Source: a virus. Taken from it: 30,594 bases of DNA. The DNA lies in the IMG/VR virus record IMGVR_UViG_3300035204_001788, positions 1 to 30,594 of that record, one strand, 5' to 3'. Below, piece by piece: positions 17,701-24,510 of this stretch. The position numbers and the translations under genes are program-made. How positions within the stretch are numbered: position 1 is the stretch's first letter; every line of letters begins with the position of its first letter. The notes under the pieces are model-generated. The model worked only from the letters and a program-made list of their open reading frames with translations. It was not told the origin of the DNA and made no database searches.

Positions 17701-19401
17701 GGATAAAGATTCTTGATCCATTTGCTCAGTGAGGAGCATCCATTGTCCGTATCTTATCGCTTGGCCTCTACTAGTTATTCCTACTCCGGCGATTTCAATT
17801 TCCCTAATTCCATACTTCCTTATTCCCTCTATGTCTTCTACGTATTCTACTTCGCTATCAAAATCGTTGACCTTGTCTCTATACCTGATTATTGCTACCG
17901 TCCTTCTTGCTTTCGTGGCGGAAGACTGGTAAACAAAATCTCCATTCTTAACATTCGAATTGTTAAATTGATAGACTGGTTTCTTTTGTCTGTCTTGGCT
18001 TAAGAATATGTTTCCTCCTTGAAAATAGGTAATTGCCCTAAATACGCTCGCTAAATCTTGGATGACTTTATGTGCGGCATCTCTGTTTTTAATTACTATA
18101 TTACATGTAAATCTAGGCTCAAGCCCTCCGTATCCATCATCAACAAGTTGATCGCAATATTTTGCTATTTCGTAGAGGGTCCACTTATCGAGGTAATCAG
18201 GATGCACATATTGCCCTAGTCCATATCTTCTGTTTGTTACAAGATCGTAGAAGATCCAAGCAGGGTTATCGGTCCAAAATTTATTTTCGTTCCATTCTCC
18301 ATTCCAATAAGTATGACCACCATTCAAATAGGTTTTTGTAATCGGGTCATAGTCAACTGGTATTTTTACTCTTAATCCCCTAACGTCATATGTTCTTTTG
18401 GGGATTCTATCCCCAAAATATTCAGCAAGGAACCTGTGTTCTACCACTGCTGTATTAGGGTAAGTAAATTTATTCCCATAAATTTCATAGAATGAATCAA
18501 CATATGTCTGATTCATTACTGTTGTAGTTATTGAGTCTTCCGTGTCTCTATAAATCCTTATTTCATACCCTAAGAACCCATCTGTGTTCGAAAAATCTTG
18601 ACCGAATCTTACAGTGGTTTGGTGTACATAGGGGTGATTGAGGTAGCCTTTTATTGTTTTTTCCGCTCCTGTGGTGAATAGTGAAGCACCACGACGGGCA
18701 TCTTCTGCTTTTGTAAATATAGGGCGGTATTGTATAGTGTAATCTACAGTCGTATCGGATTTGTCCCCGTATTCTGTTGAGCTTTGTTTTTCTACGGCTA
18801 ATAAACTAACTACTTTTATTGATACAGCGACTCCTTTGCAGTCCTTATTCTTTATCCTATATGTTTTAGCGAAACCCTCCCCGCCTCCCCTTAGTCTTTC
18901 GCCGACTGACCTGTGTATGGTCAATGGTGTATCTATTACGCCCTCAACAGTTCCGTCTGGAGATCCTTTAGATTGCTGTATGCCAATTTGTTGAAAATTA
19001 AATTGATCGTGTTTATTAATAACTGGAAGGTCATTATAATAAACAGAAGGGAGCCATTTGTATGTTCTACTACTGGTTTCGCTAGGCGTTATTGTTGAGT
19101 TAGATTCGAAATCCACCGAGTCCCACCCTATTTGACCTCTTGATTCTTCCACGGTTCCTGTAAATTTTCCTACGAACTCCCCTTCTACCAAACCGTTAAT
19201 TTCTCCTTCGGAGATAACGTCGGTAATCTTAACTAAAGTGGATGATATAGCTCTATCCAGAGCATTGCCGTCACCGTCAAGTTGACCTATTACTCCTTCG
19301 TCTGGTTCTTCAGGGATACGATTCCATACGAGAGCTGATGAAATTCCATAGCTTTTTCTGAGCCTCGTGTTGATTCCGTGCTGGCTAAATATTTTAATCA
19401 T
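14728..19401 (-). CDS. J: Central tail tip / host specificity protein, gpJ family
   Basis: A 1557-aa homologue of lambda gpJ, which forms the tail-tip hub and extends to bind the host receptor. Residues 25-75 carry the typical N-terminal ISSTLVKITDVISEGEINGL segment; residues about 380-500 match the Phage-tail_3 region (LVTNRRYGLGQYV, then SVFRAITYFQGGNIFLSQDR); about 500-610 contain the GQAIRYGQWMLLTEQ and KPGDIISVSDQ hub motifs; about 780-905 is a fibronectin type III domain (YYVYIKKG...YHFRVYSFNRIGLAS). Residues about 1080-1557 are not recognised and the last 300 are rich in Trp and Tyr. Lambda gpJ is 1132 aa, so the extra length is at the distal, receptor-facing end. It is coupled to the gpI homologue nine bases upstream and overlaps the next gene by four bases. 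Confidence 0.93.
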   Translation of the reverse strand: MIKIFSQHGINTRLRKSYGISSALVWNRIPEEPDEGVIGQLDGDGNALDRAISSTLVKITDVISEGEINGLVEGEFVGKFTGTVEESRGQIGWDSVDFESNSTITPSETSSRTYKWLPSVYYNDLPVINKHDQFNFQQIGIQQSKGSPDGTVEGVIDTPLTIHRSVGERLRGGGEGFAKTYRIKNKDCKGVAVSIKVVSLLAVEKQSSTEYGDKSDTTVDYTIQYRPIFTKAEDARRGASLFTTGAEKTIKGYLNHPYVHQTTVRFGQDFSNTDGFLGYEIRIYRDTEDSITTTVMNQTYVDSFYEIYGNKFTYPNTAVVEHRFLAEYFGDRIPKRTYDVRGLRVKIPVDYDPITKTYLNGGHTYWNGEWNENKFWTDNPAWIFYDLVTNRRYGLGQYVHPDYLDKWTLYEIAKYCDQLVDDGYGGLEPRFTCNIVIKNRDAAHKVIQDLASVFRAITYFQGGNIFLSQDRQKKPVYQFNNSNVKNGDFVYQSSATKARRTVAIIRYRDKVNDFDSEVEYVEDIEGIRKYGIREIEIAGVGITSRGQAIRYGQWMLLTEQMDQESLSFITGMEANILKPGDIISVSDQFRNTKRYGGRLSLINNVSPSGDMSFSDTSESGSVPPAGGSCTVTLDSKIDLLTSSTDTYRFTLLIPSYQYDPSITNITASALSEEIRRSQLQSIDFNGSHVSVNANGKTEIALPNGFLESGYQLNNRLVWSIEPTGSTKTAFSEKFNVSTEWKVMTVSEKENEYNVTCIEYNDEKFQRLDGTIDFEQAEPSPTVYAPNSVSPTARTITQNTKELTWVIGPGSTTNVEGYYVYIKKGAWNGADFKETDSDRTSEEAALNSPPDSKYLIHIHSGPMDLSGEGYIPSSDGTYHFRVYSFNRIGLASDSYAYNSIVIDAIKPIYDTHIHSLTLAVGTTTITDGETDPGVRGEKTHDLSEPSVSWGIRVAGKSDIKIRYDYKVTIREVSNSNVPSQNIILTYQGYDSSSTDPTSGTGEYLGSLSQLSQGEFNFEFDINKNIKALTGSRVYLRDYDIVVEAIDSNGDSSAGTMSASSVSNPYGYDILELNNPRIGRTEMTPPEDLEACQTAKGQGGSGFCSDQYMDASGNVYIAYTDHSPEKATQDLTVKGGLLLISKEPFETRDQNDNLNANIKSETWREANGIETVIFLNSSQAPNKISIIAGFIGSEAHIAVAYADAYDERIRAEKGESYVLDLLFDQISNTQVIEMRSAIIDMLGGGGYTAFIAGEWSGWGGTITNVRAQNGLELVKTKQHTTWDDPKSSQWETKGPVHREFFGYGITCALPHYETPWMGANYSNHNPPHFTSFLVSHRQTSAYRSSTHPRIFGNREGWQERCKDNYTIFNQQRVKNGRGSITPDVPWWRKGGRREYWGHEAYWNKCIESAWVLYFKFTEGMMPTNRYYVQTIPPIMWTGSTNNNNPFATVGVKYFDLTTDPEYQKYLSKLDHVLKERHDQLYTSRWLEGRGQTPGEGWVCSIQADPGVGVAQARDGFAIKIQVSLWDYYSYARQAFYCLNGERIDKGQQIFIGVMSGEQE

Positions 19402-19410
19402 TTTTCAGTA

Positions 19411-20235
19411 TCAACCTATCCATCCCCCATTATCTGGATCAGCTACCTGTGGTTCTCTAGTCACTGTTTCGTAGCTGCCTACTGCGATTCCTCCGGCTAT
19501 TATGGCTATACCCATCACGAACATACCATCACCATCGGTTGCTGTGTGGTGGCCTGCTAATAAATCTGCCATCGTCAATGGTTCTCCTCCTGACTCTGCA
19601 TCTATGTTAAAAGTATCATAATCTGCCTGAATAACATGGCTACCAACGAGTAGACGTCCGTAAATAATAGGGCAGGGGCTTCCTTCTTTATTTGTATTTT
19701 CGTAATCAGAGAACAGATAAGACGTAGCCCCTCTTGTCTGAATATTTCTCTGTTCAGCTATTTCAGGTGGCTTTGCCAAGAGATTTATAACTCCTGAGGC
19801 CAATAACCCTATTCCTGCCATTAACAACGCAGCTCCTATTGCTCCCCCTATCATAGCGCCTGCTGCTGCTGTGATGATACCAGCCGTTATCGCAGCAACC
19901 CCCATAGAACCTTCTAATACGGGTACTATATCAATTGTTTTCAAGTTGCCTCTTTCGATTACTAATTCTGATTCTTTAATTTTTTTTATTAATTTTTCTG
20001 AAGTTTCTATGGTCTTTTCGATTGGGTTTATTAATTCTTCAGAAAGGCGGACTTCTTTTTCATTTATTAAGATCTCGTATTTTTGGTTGAGAGAATTTTC
20101 GGCAAGGTAATCAAAGAGTTTCCGTCCAGACATTATTTCGATAGCGTGAACGGCTTCGCTGACGCTTTTCACGCTCAGGTCCCAACGACTACCAACTTTT
20201 TCCCCTAATTCTCCATGTAGTTTTATTTCTACCAT
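19411..20235 (-). CDS. I: Tail assembly protein, gpI family
   Basis: A 274-aa homologue of lambda gpI. The N-terminus (VEIKLHGELGEKVGSRWDLS, residues 2-21) is the beta-grasp start typical of the family; residues about 100-155 are a Gly/Ala-rich hydrophobic region (GAMIGGAIGAALLMAGIGLL) with the look of one or two membrane segments; the C-terminal part contains PCPIIYGRLLVGSHVIQADY, also typical. Lambda gpI is needed for tail-tip assembly and is thought to leave or be degraded. It starts six bases after the gpK homologue and has no clear Shine-Dalgarno, so translation is probably coupled. Confidence 0.88.
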   Translation of the reverse strand: MVEIKLHGELGEKVGSRWDLSVKSVSEAVHAIEIMSGRKLFDYLAENSLNQKYEILINEKEVRLSEELINPIEKTIETSEKLIKKIKESELVIERGNLKTIDIVPVLEGSMGVAAITAGIITAAAGAMIGGAIGAALLMAGIGLLASGVINLLAKPPEIAEQRNIQTRGATSYLFSDYENTNKEGSPCPIIYGRLLVGSHVIQADYDTFNIDAESGGEPLTMADLLAGHHTATDGDGMFVMGIAIIAGGIAVGSYETVTREPQVADPDNGGWIG

Positions 20236-20241
20236 GATATT

Positions 20242-20997
20242 TCATTTTATTTTTCTAAAAACACACACTGTATCTTTTAGGAAAGCTTTTCCATAATTTC
20301 TTATTTGGGATTTAGCATCTCTTGGCTGATAAAGAACTTTGCCGTTACCTAAATATATCAAAACATGGGCTACGAAGTCATGTTCCTTGGAGTACAAAAC
20401 AATTCCATCGTTTCTTTCTAAATCTTCTACGGAATTGACCTCAATTTTTTCAAACCCGATTGATTTGGCGAATGCGAGTGCTTCCGAGGTAACAGCTTCG
20501 CCCTTCCGAACTGGTTTAAAATTTTCATGGATAGTTTTCCAATTAAATTTTTTAGGAATATCGTACCCCACTTCTTTTTTATAAAATTCCCTAAAGATGG
20601 TTATGCAATTATTACCATCTTTTTTAAAACTTCTGCCTGTATATTCTTCTTGTGGGGTTTCGGGGGAATATTCCAAAAATTTGTCTTTCCCAACGCAATA
20701 TAATAGATAGTTAATATTGTGATTTTTACTGTTCGTTTTATCAATTGGTGAAAAATTTTCTGAGTCGTCGGGGTGAGAGTGATACACAGCCAAGATTTTG
20801 CCTATTTCTGAAGACTTTAAATAATCACGAGGAGAAAGGGAAAATCCCATACTTTTTGAGGTCGATTGGTTCTTATATTGGTGGACTTCAACAAGACTGG
20901 TGCTCTTGTTTTTGACTATTAAGCCGCAACATTCATTTGGCATCTCTATTAAAGAATGCTCTTTGATCTTACTTTTTATTTCTTTTGTAAGAGTCAT
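20242..20997 (-). CDS. K: Tail tip JAMM peptidase + NlpC/P60 protein, gpK family
   Basis: A 251-aa two-domain homologue of lambda gpK. The N-terminal Mov34/JAMM domain has E22 and an exact HxHx7SxxD zinc site: H73, H75, S83 and D86. The C-terminal NlpC/P60 domain has its probable nucleophile C131 (in GNNCITIF) and H211 (in VAHVLIYLGNGK). The residue before the Cys is Asn rather than the more usual Asp. These domains probably process tail-tip proteins and/or open peptidoglycan during infection. Its ATG shares one base with the gpL homologue stop (TAATG), so translation is coupled. Confidence 0.9.
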   Translation of the reverse strand: MTLTKEIKSKIKEHSLIEMPNECCGLIVKNKSTSLVEVHQYKNQSTSKSMGFSLSPRDYLKSSEIGKILAVYHSHPDDSENFSPIDKTNSKNHNINYLLYCVGKDKFLEYSPETPQEEYTGRSFKKDGNNCITIFREFYKKEVGYDIPKKFNWKTIHENFKPVRKGEAVTSEALAFAKSIGFEKIEVNSVEDLERNDGIVLYSKEHDFVAHVLIYLGNGKVLYQPRDAKSQIRNYGKAFLKDTVCVFRKIK

Positions 20998-22082
20998 TAG
21001 GTTAACCTACCTAATCCGGGGAACCCACCAAAAGGTAAGGCTCCACCTTTGTTATGATTACAAATTTCTGTTTCCCATCTCAATTTACATCCTCTAACGG
21101 TTTTAGAGCATTGGTCAGGAATCCAATAGTTTGTATTTGTTACGTCTATTCCCTCTGGGCCAGTAACTGATCTGACAAAATAGTAGCGAATTCCACCTTT
21201 TTCTATGTATACAAATTCCTTTGCTCGATAGGGTTTGTTTATGCTAAATTCTCCTGCGTTACTAAGGCTGCCCTGAAGGAGATCGACAAATTTTTCATCT
21301 AAAACATTAGCTTTTGGCGGGGCAGATCCGGGTAGAGACGCTCCTTTATGTGCTTCTTCTTCGGAAGGTGGGTAAGAATGTTTGATTTTAGGTGCTCCAC
21401 TGCTGTATTCATAGCAACATCCTTCTCCCCTATATTCAAAAGAACATCTTCGGCTCCACATTCTCCTTTTAGGCAAAAAAAGATTTTCAAAATCAAGTAC
21501 AGTGCTTAATTCCCATTGCATTTCTCCTTTGCTCTCTCGTGCTAACCTACTTATGTAATAAACATCCCTTGGGAATTCAGCGTACTCGTTCGATTCAAAC
21601 CCATGTGGCTGTGTGTCGTCTGTAAAATTAGAACTGTCTAGAAATTTAGCCAGAGTACGTATCCTAGTAACTGTTGCTCCACTTGGGTCTCCTAGTTTTT
21701 TTATTTGAGCCCTAAAAGCGGAGAAAGCAGGAAGAGAATCATCAGTAGAAGTAATTCCCAATTTGGGTTTCGGAAGAGCCCCTTTTGAGGACACTTCGAA
21801 GCCTTCAGCGTGACACGGACAAGCGAGATAACAATGCCCTTGCCACTGAATAGTACTACTAAAAAGATTGACTGAATTATGAATTCTAAAAATACGAAGT
21901 CCTTCAGGGGTATTTGGGCTAATGAGGTTTTTGGCGAATAAAATATCCGTAAAATCGAACTCGAACATTGTGATTACCGCAGTCGGATCTAGCGACATCA
22001 TCTCCTCATTCCTTTTGGGGATAGCTTCTTGAGTTAGAGAAGTGCTGGCTTTAGAAAGGCCTTTTAGGGGAGGAGTGCTCAT
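20997..22082 (-). CDS. L: Minor tail protein, gpL family, predicted Fe-S protein
   Basis: A 361-aa homologue of lambda gpL, which seals the tail-tip hub. FTDILFAKN and IQWQGHCYLACPCHAEGF lie in the N-terminal beta domain, and a FLPKRRMWSRRCSFEYRGEGC segment follows at about 203-222. C213 and C222 are nine residues apart and C325 and C332 (CSKTVRGC) seven apart, the same spacing as the cysteines known to hold a [4Fe-4S] cluster in the lambda family, as I recall it. Extra cysteines are at 223 and about 341. It ends with FGGFPGLGRL, typical of the family. It starts four bases after the gpM homologue stop. Lambda gpL is 232 aa, so this one is longer, with insertions in the N-terminal half and between the cysteine pairs. 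Confidence 0.9.
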   Translation of the reverse strand: MSTPPLKGLSKASTSLTQEAIPKRNEEMMSLDPTAVITMFEFDFTDILFAKNLISPNTPEGLRIFRIHNSVNLFSSTIQWQGHCYLACPCHAEGFEVSSKGALPKPKLGITSTDDSLPAFSAFRAQIKKLGDPSGATVTRIRTLAKFLDSSNFTDDTQPHGFESNEYAEFPRDVYYISRLARESKGEMQWELSTVLDFENLFLPKRRMWSRRCSFEYRGEGCCYEYSSGAPKIKHSYPPSEEEAHKGASLPGSAPPKANVLDEKFVDLLQGSLSNAGEFSINKPYRAKEFVYIEKGGIRYYFVRSVTGPEGIDVTNTNYWIPDQCSKTVRGCKLRWETEICNHNKGGALPFGGFPGLGRLT

Positions 22083-22086
22083 ATTT

Positions 22087-22668
22087 CTATGTTGGTACTT
22101 CTTCGAAAGTAGCTGTTATATCGTAATTATCAAAAAAGTTATAATTGCTAGCCCAAGCCTTACAAACAAAAAGCTTTTGTTTCGAATAGGGATCAGGAGG
22201 CGTAAAAAGAAATTGATCCGTACCCTGTCTAGCTTCAAGAAAATGGAGAATCGCCCTTGTTTGATTTGTACCCCTAAGCCCAAAGCTTAAGGATAAATTG
22301 AGTAGGATATTATTGATTCCGTCCTGTGTTCTTTGTTCGTATCCATCCCCAAAAACTATAGATCTCATCCTTGGCGTTTGATTAGCGTTAACAGGGTAGG
22401 ATGGCGTCCAGATAAAATGAGGGTAATATTCGCTATTGTTATCAGTGGTAAAACCAGCCCAATTTGTTGAATCGTTAAACGGAGCAGTGCTAGATGTATG
22501 ATCTCTTTTTGAGTAGTAATACATGAATTCCGTAGCAGAAGGCTTCGCTACAGCGGACAAATTTGGGTAAATAGTAGAGTCTGAACCCGCTACTACCTTA
22601 GTAACGTCATCCTGTTTGTAGCTTACTGGGCTGAAAGGCCACTCGGTTATATCGTAAACGTTAGCCAT
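22087..22668 (-). CDS. M: Minor tail protein, gpM family
   Basis: A 193-aa homologue of lambda gpM, a tail-tip ring protein that joins tube and hub. The family signature is clear from about residue 100: MRSIVFGDGYEQRTQDGINN, then FLEARQGTDQFLFTPPDPYS, then VCKAW and a C-terminal TATFEEVP. The first 95 residues are longer than in lambda (gpM 109 aa) and show no recognised domain. It is the first gene of the minus-strand block; the ATG follows AAAGGATT and the two-part GTGTAA/GGTAAAAGG element 26 bases upstream. Confidence 0.9.
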   Translation of the reverse strand: MANVYDITEWPFSPVSYKQDDVTKVVAGSDSTIYPNLSAVAKPSATEFMYYYSKRDHTSSTAPFNDSTNWAGFTTDNNSEYYPHFIWTPSYPVNANQTPRMRSIVFGDGYEQRTQDGINNILLNLSLSFGLRGTNQTRAILHFLEARQGTDQFLFTPPDPYSKQKLFVCKAWASNYNFFDNYDITATFEEVPT

Positions 22669-22751
22669 AATCCTTTTACCTCTTTATTTTACACGAAATT
22701 TGTACATTTTTATAAAAAAAATTGGTGTAATTTGTAATGGAAAAAGGCGTT
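22669..22751. promoter_or_regulatory. Divergent control region with back-to-back GTGTAA elements
   Basis: Minus strand: GTGTAAAAT followed by GAGGTAAAAGG (22694 down to 22672) sits 26 bases before the gpM ATG. Plus strand: GTGTAAT (22725-22731) followed by GGAAAAAGG (22739-22747) sits 27 bases before the ATG at 22752. The two are arms of an imperfect inverted repeat, TTACACGAAATT (22689-22700) and AATTGGTGTAA (22720-22730), around an A/T-rich centre. This is most simply two divergent promoters with their translation starts. No consensus -35 is visible for either. Confidence 0.55.
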
Positions 22752-23627
22752 ATGTTTGACTTTAACAAATCTCCACGGCTACATCGGGGTAATCAGCATT
22801 TTTTTATAAATGAAGAGGAGGTTAGTGGGGTCCAGCAAGTTTCTGCTAATTTTTCTCTACCTATAGCCCAGTTGGAATACATGGGAATGAGATCTTCGCC
22901 TATAGAGTATGCTCCCGACGGAGGATTCAAGGGCGAAGTTAGCTTGGGTGCGAACCTCATTTCTAAAGACTTTTTTATAGACTTAACTGGTTATTCTGGG
23001 TTCAACGGTTATATTTTAAAAAACAAGTCAAATTCTACTGAAAATTTTAGTTTTACTTCTGGGTATTTAACCTCTTATTCCCATAAAGCCAGCATAGGCA
23101 AAGTTCCCACGGTTGATGCGACAGTATCGGTATTAGGTAAAATGGGGCGAATTCCGACTGGGGAATCGCCTAAAGTCACAACAGATTTAGAAAATATACA
23201 AAATTATTATCCAAAATACGGTTCAAATATAATTGCCCCCGGATCTATAGAGATAGAAGGAGAAGGTTTCGAAGATTTTAAAAGTAATCGAATTAACCAA
23301 TATTCCATAGAAATTAGCACAGAAAGAAATCCAATATACGTACTAGGACACCGTTACCCTACTCAGGTGGAATTGAATTATCCTGTCGAAGTTACTTGTA
23401 AATTTAGTTTAGAAAGCAATGATATTGTTCCATATACCAATTCAGATTACCCATGCGCCCCTAAAAACGGGGACCTTACAATCAAACTGAGAGACAAAGA
23501 CAGCAATGCGATTGCTTATCAATATCACTTTACTAATTTAATATTACATTCCCAATCTTTCTCGACTTCTGTTGGTGGAAATCAAACTCTGGATTTATCA
23601 TATAAAACTTACATAAATAGACCATAA
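22752..23627 (+). CDS. Tube-like structural protein, paralogue of the 587 product
   Basis: Start chosen at ATG 22752 (MFDFNKSPRLHRG), because AAAAAGG ends four bases upstream; an in-frame ATG at 22737 would place that purine run inside the gene and has no ribosome binding site. The 291-aa product is beta-rich with no membrane segment. It repeats the motifs of the probable tube protein: GYLTSYSHKASIGKVPTVDA (about 103), QYSIEISTERNPIYVLGHRY (about 182) and YQYHFTNLILHSQSFSTSVG (about 256). The last strand closely matches AQYKMKNAKVNSQAFSSDIG of the 587 product. It likely forms a ring or sleeve of the tail, perhaps at the tip, since it is followed by another paralogue and by the giant adhesin with the same fold. 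Confidence 0.6.
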   Translation: MFDFNKSPRLHRGNQHFFINEEEVSGVQQVSANFSLPIAQLEYMGMRSSPIEYAPDGGFKGEVSLGANLISKDFFIDLTGYSGFNGYILKNKSNSTENFSFTSGYLTSYSHKASIGKVPTVDATVSVLGKMGRIPTGESPKVTTDLENIQNYYPKYGSNIIAPGSIEIEGEGFEDFKSNRINQYSIEISTERNPIYVLGHRYPTQVELNYPVEVTCKFSLESNDIVPYTNSDYPCAPKNGDLTIKLRDKDSNAIAYQYHFTNLILHSQSFSTSVGGNQTLDLSYKTYINRP

Positions 23628-23631
23628 ATCC

Positions 23632-23656
23632 GTGTAATATCCTCTAAGGTAAAAGG
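23632..23656 (+). promoter_or_regulatory. GTGTAAT...GGTAAAAGG element before the 23659 gene
   Basis: GTGTAATAT (23632-23640) is followed by AAGGTAAAAGG (23646-23656) and the ATG starts 27 bases after the element begins, the same distance as at 22752. The GGTAAAAGG half probably doubles as ribosome binding site here, since AAGG lies nine bases before the ATG. Confidence 0.5.
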
Positions 23657-23658
23657 GA

Positions 23659-24507
23659 ATGGTTTATTTCGATAATTGTGATGTTGCGGTAAACGGTAGC
23701 GGCGTAATGGCTACTTCCGCCAATATCCAATCTCAAAACTATCTTGACCCCGCTTATATCCTAGAAATGAGGGGGGAAATGAGCAAACCCGCCGCCGATT
23801 CCATAAGAAATGTCTTGAATATAGACTATTATGTTGAAGTAGATAACGAGCCAAATATAGAGATTATAAATTCGATAAAAGCTTTCAGGCAGGATGACCA
23901 TGTCGCAAAACCATTTCCGGTCGAAGTTGCGGGTATAACAGGGAATTTTTATCTTCAAAGTTACAGTTTTGCAGTAGAGCCGAATAAAGTGACTCACGCA
24001 AGAGCTAGCTTCGTTTGTTATGATCAACTCACTGGGAATGGGGATTTATCAACGAAGAAAAAAGGAGATGAAGAAATTGATTATAATAAGTCAAATTCAT
24101 TAGCACATGGGTGGACCACTTACGTAGCGTCAAGTGGGACGCATATTGAAGTCCCGACTTATAAAATGGATTACGGTTTCAATGCTGAGTACAAGCCAAT
24201 TTATACGATAGGAAGAAAATTCCCTAAACAAGTACAAATGATAAAGGCTAATGAAGAAATTAAATTCGTGAGGGATAAGTATAAGCATATCGTCTTCTCT
24301 GGAGAAAAAGCTGAGGAGGCGTTGCCTAATTTCGAAAACGACAGTGAAGCTGATTTATTTGAAATAGAAGCATTATGCGGTTCAGAAGAATCGCAGACTA
24401 ATCAACTTAAGATTTTGGTAAGTGGAGCCGTGGTAACAAGCACCGCAGTTATAGCGGGGGTCGGTAAACAGGTGAGAACCGCAGTATCAGTGAACAGAAA
24501 TTATTAG
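23659..24507 (+). CDS. Tube-like structural protein, second downstream paralogue
   Basis: A 282-aa protein with the same two motifs as the probable tube protein: FYLQSYSFAVEPNKVTHARA (about 97) and DYGFNAEYKPIYTIGRKFPK (about 170). The 70-residue spacing is close to that of its neighbours (78 at 22752, 65 in the adhesin). Residues about 110-160 carry a charged loop (KKKGDEEIDYNKS) and the C-terminus (LKILVSGAVVTSTAVIAGVG) matches the final strand position. No signal peptide; the C-terminal hydrophobic strand is too short and interrupted for a convincing membrane helix. It sits three bases before the adhesin gene, suggesting co-translation and a shared structure. A ring or adaptor protein at the tail tip is inferred. 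Confidence 0.58.
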   Translation: MVYFDNCDVAVNGSGVMATSANIQSQNYLDPAYILEMRGEMSKPAADSIRNVLNIDYYVEVDNEPNIEIINSIKAFRQDDHVAKPFPVEVAGITGNFYLQSYSFAVEPNKVTHARASFVCYDQLTGNGDLSTKKKGDEEIDYNKSNSLAHGWTTYVASSGTHIEVPTYKMDYGFNAEYKPIYTIGRKFPKQVQMIKANEEIKFVRDKYKHIVFSGEKAEEALPNFENDSEADLFEIEALCGSEESQTNQLKILVSGAVVTSTAVIAGVGKQVRTAVSVNRNY

Positions 24508-24510
24508 AGT

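Noticed and set aside
13033-22736. Invertible (phase-variable) segment with recombination sites at its ends
   Set aside because: No matching inverted repeats were seen between the convergent junction near 13033 and the divergent region near 22700, and no recombinase gene lies in the window.
22737-22751. Upstream ATG at 22737 as start of the second tube-like gene
   Set aside because: It lacks a ribosome binding site, and the AAAAAGG that serves the ATG at 22752 would lie inside the gene; the start at 22752 also gives the same 27-base distance to GTGTAA as at 23659.
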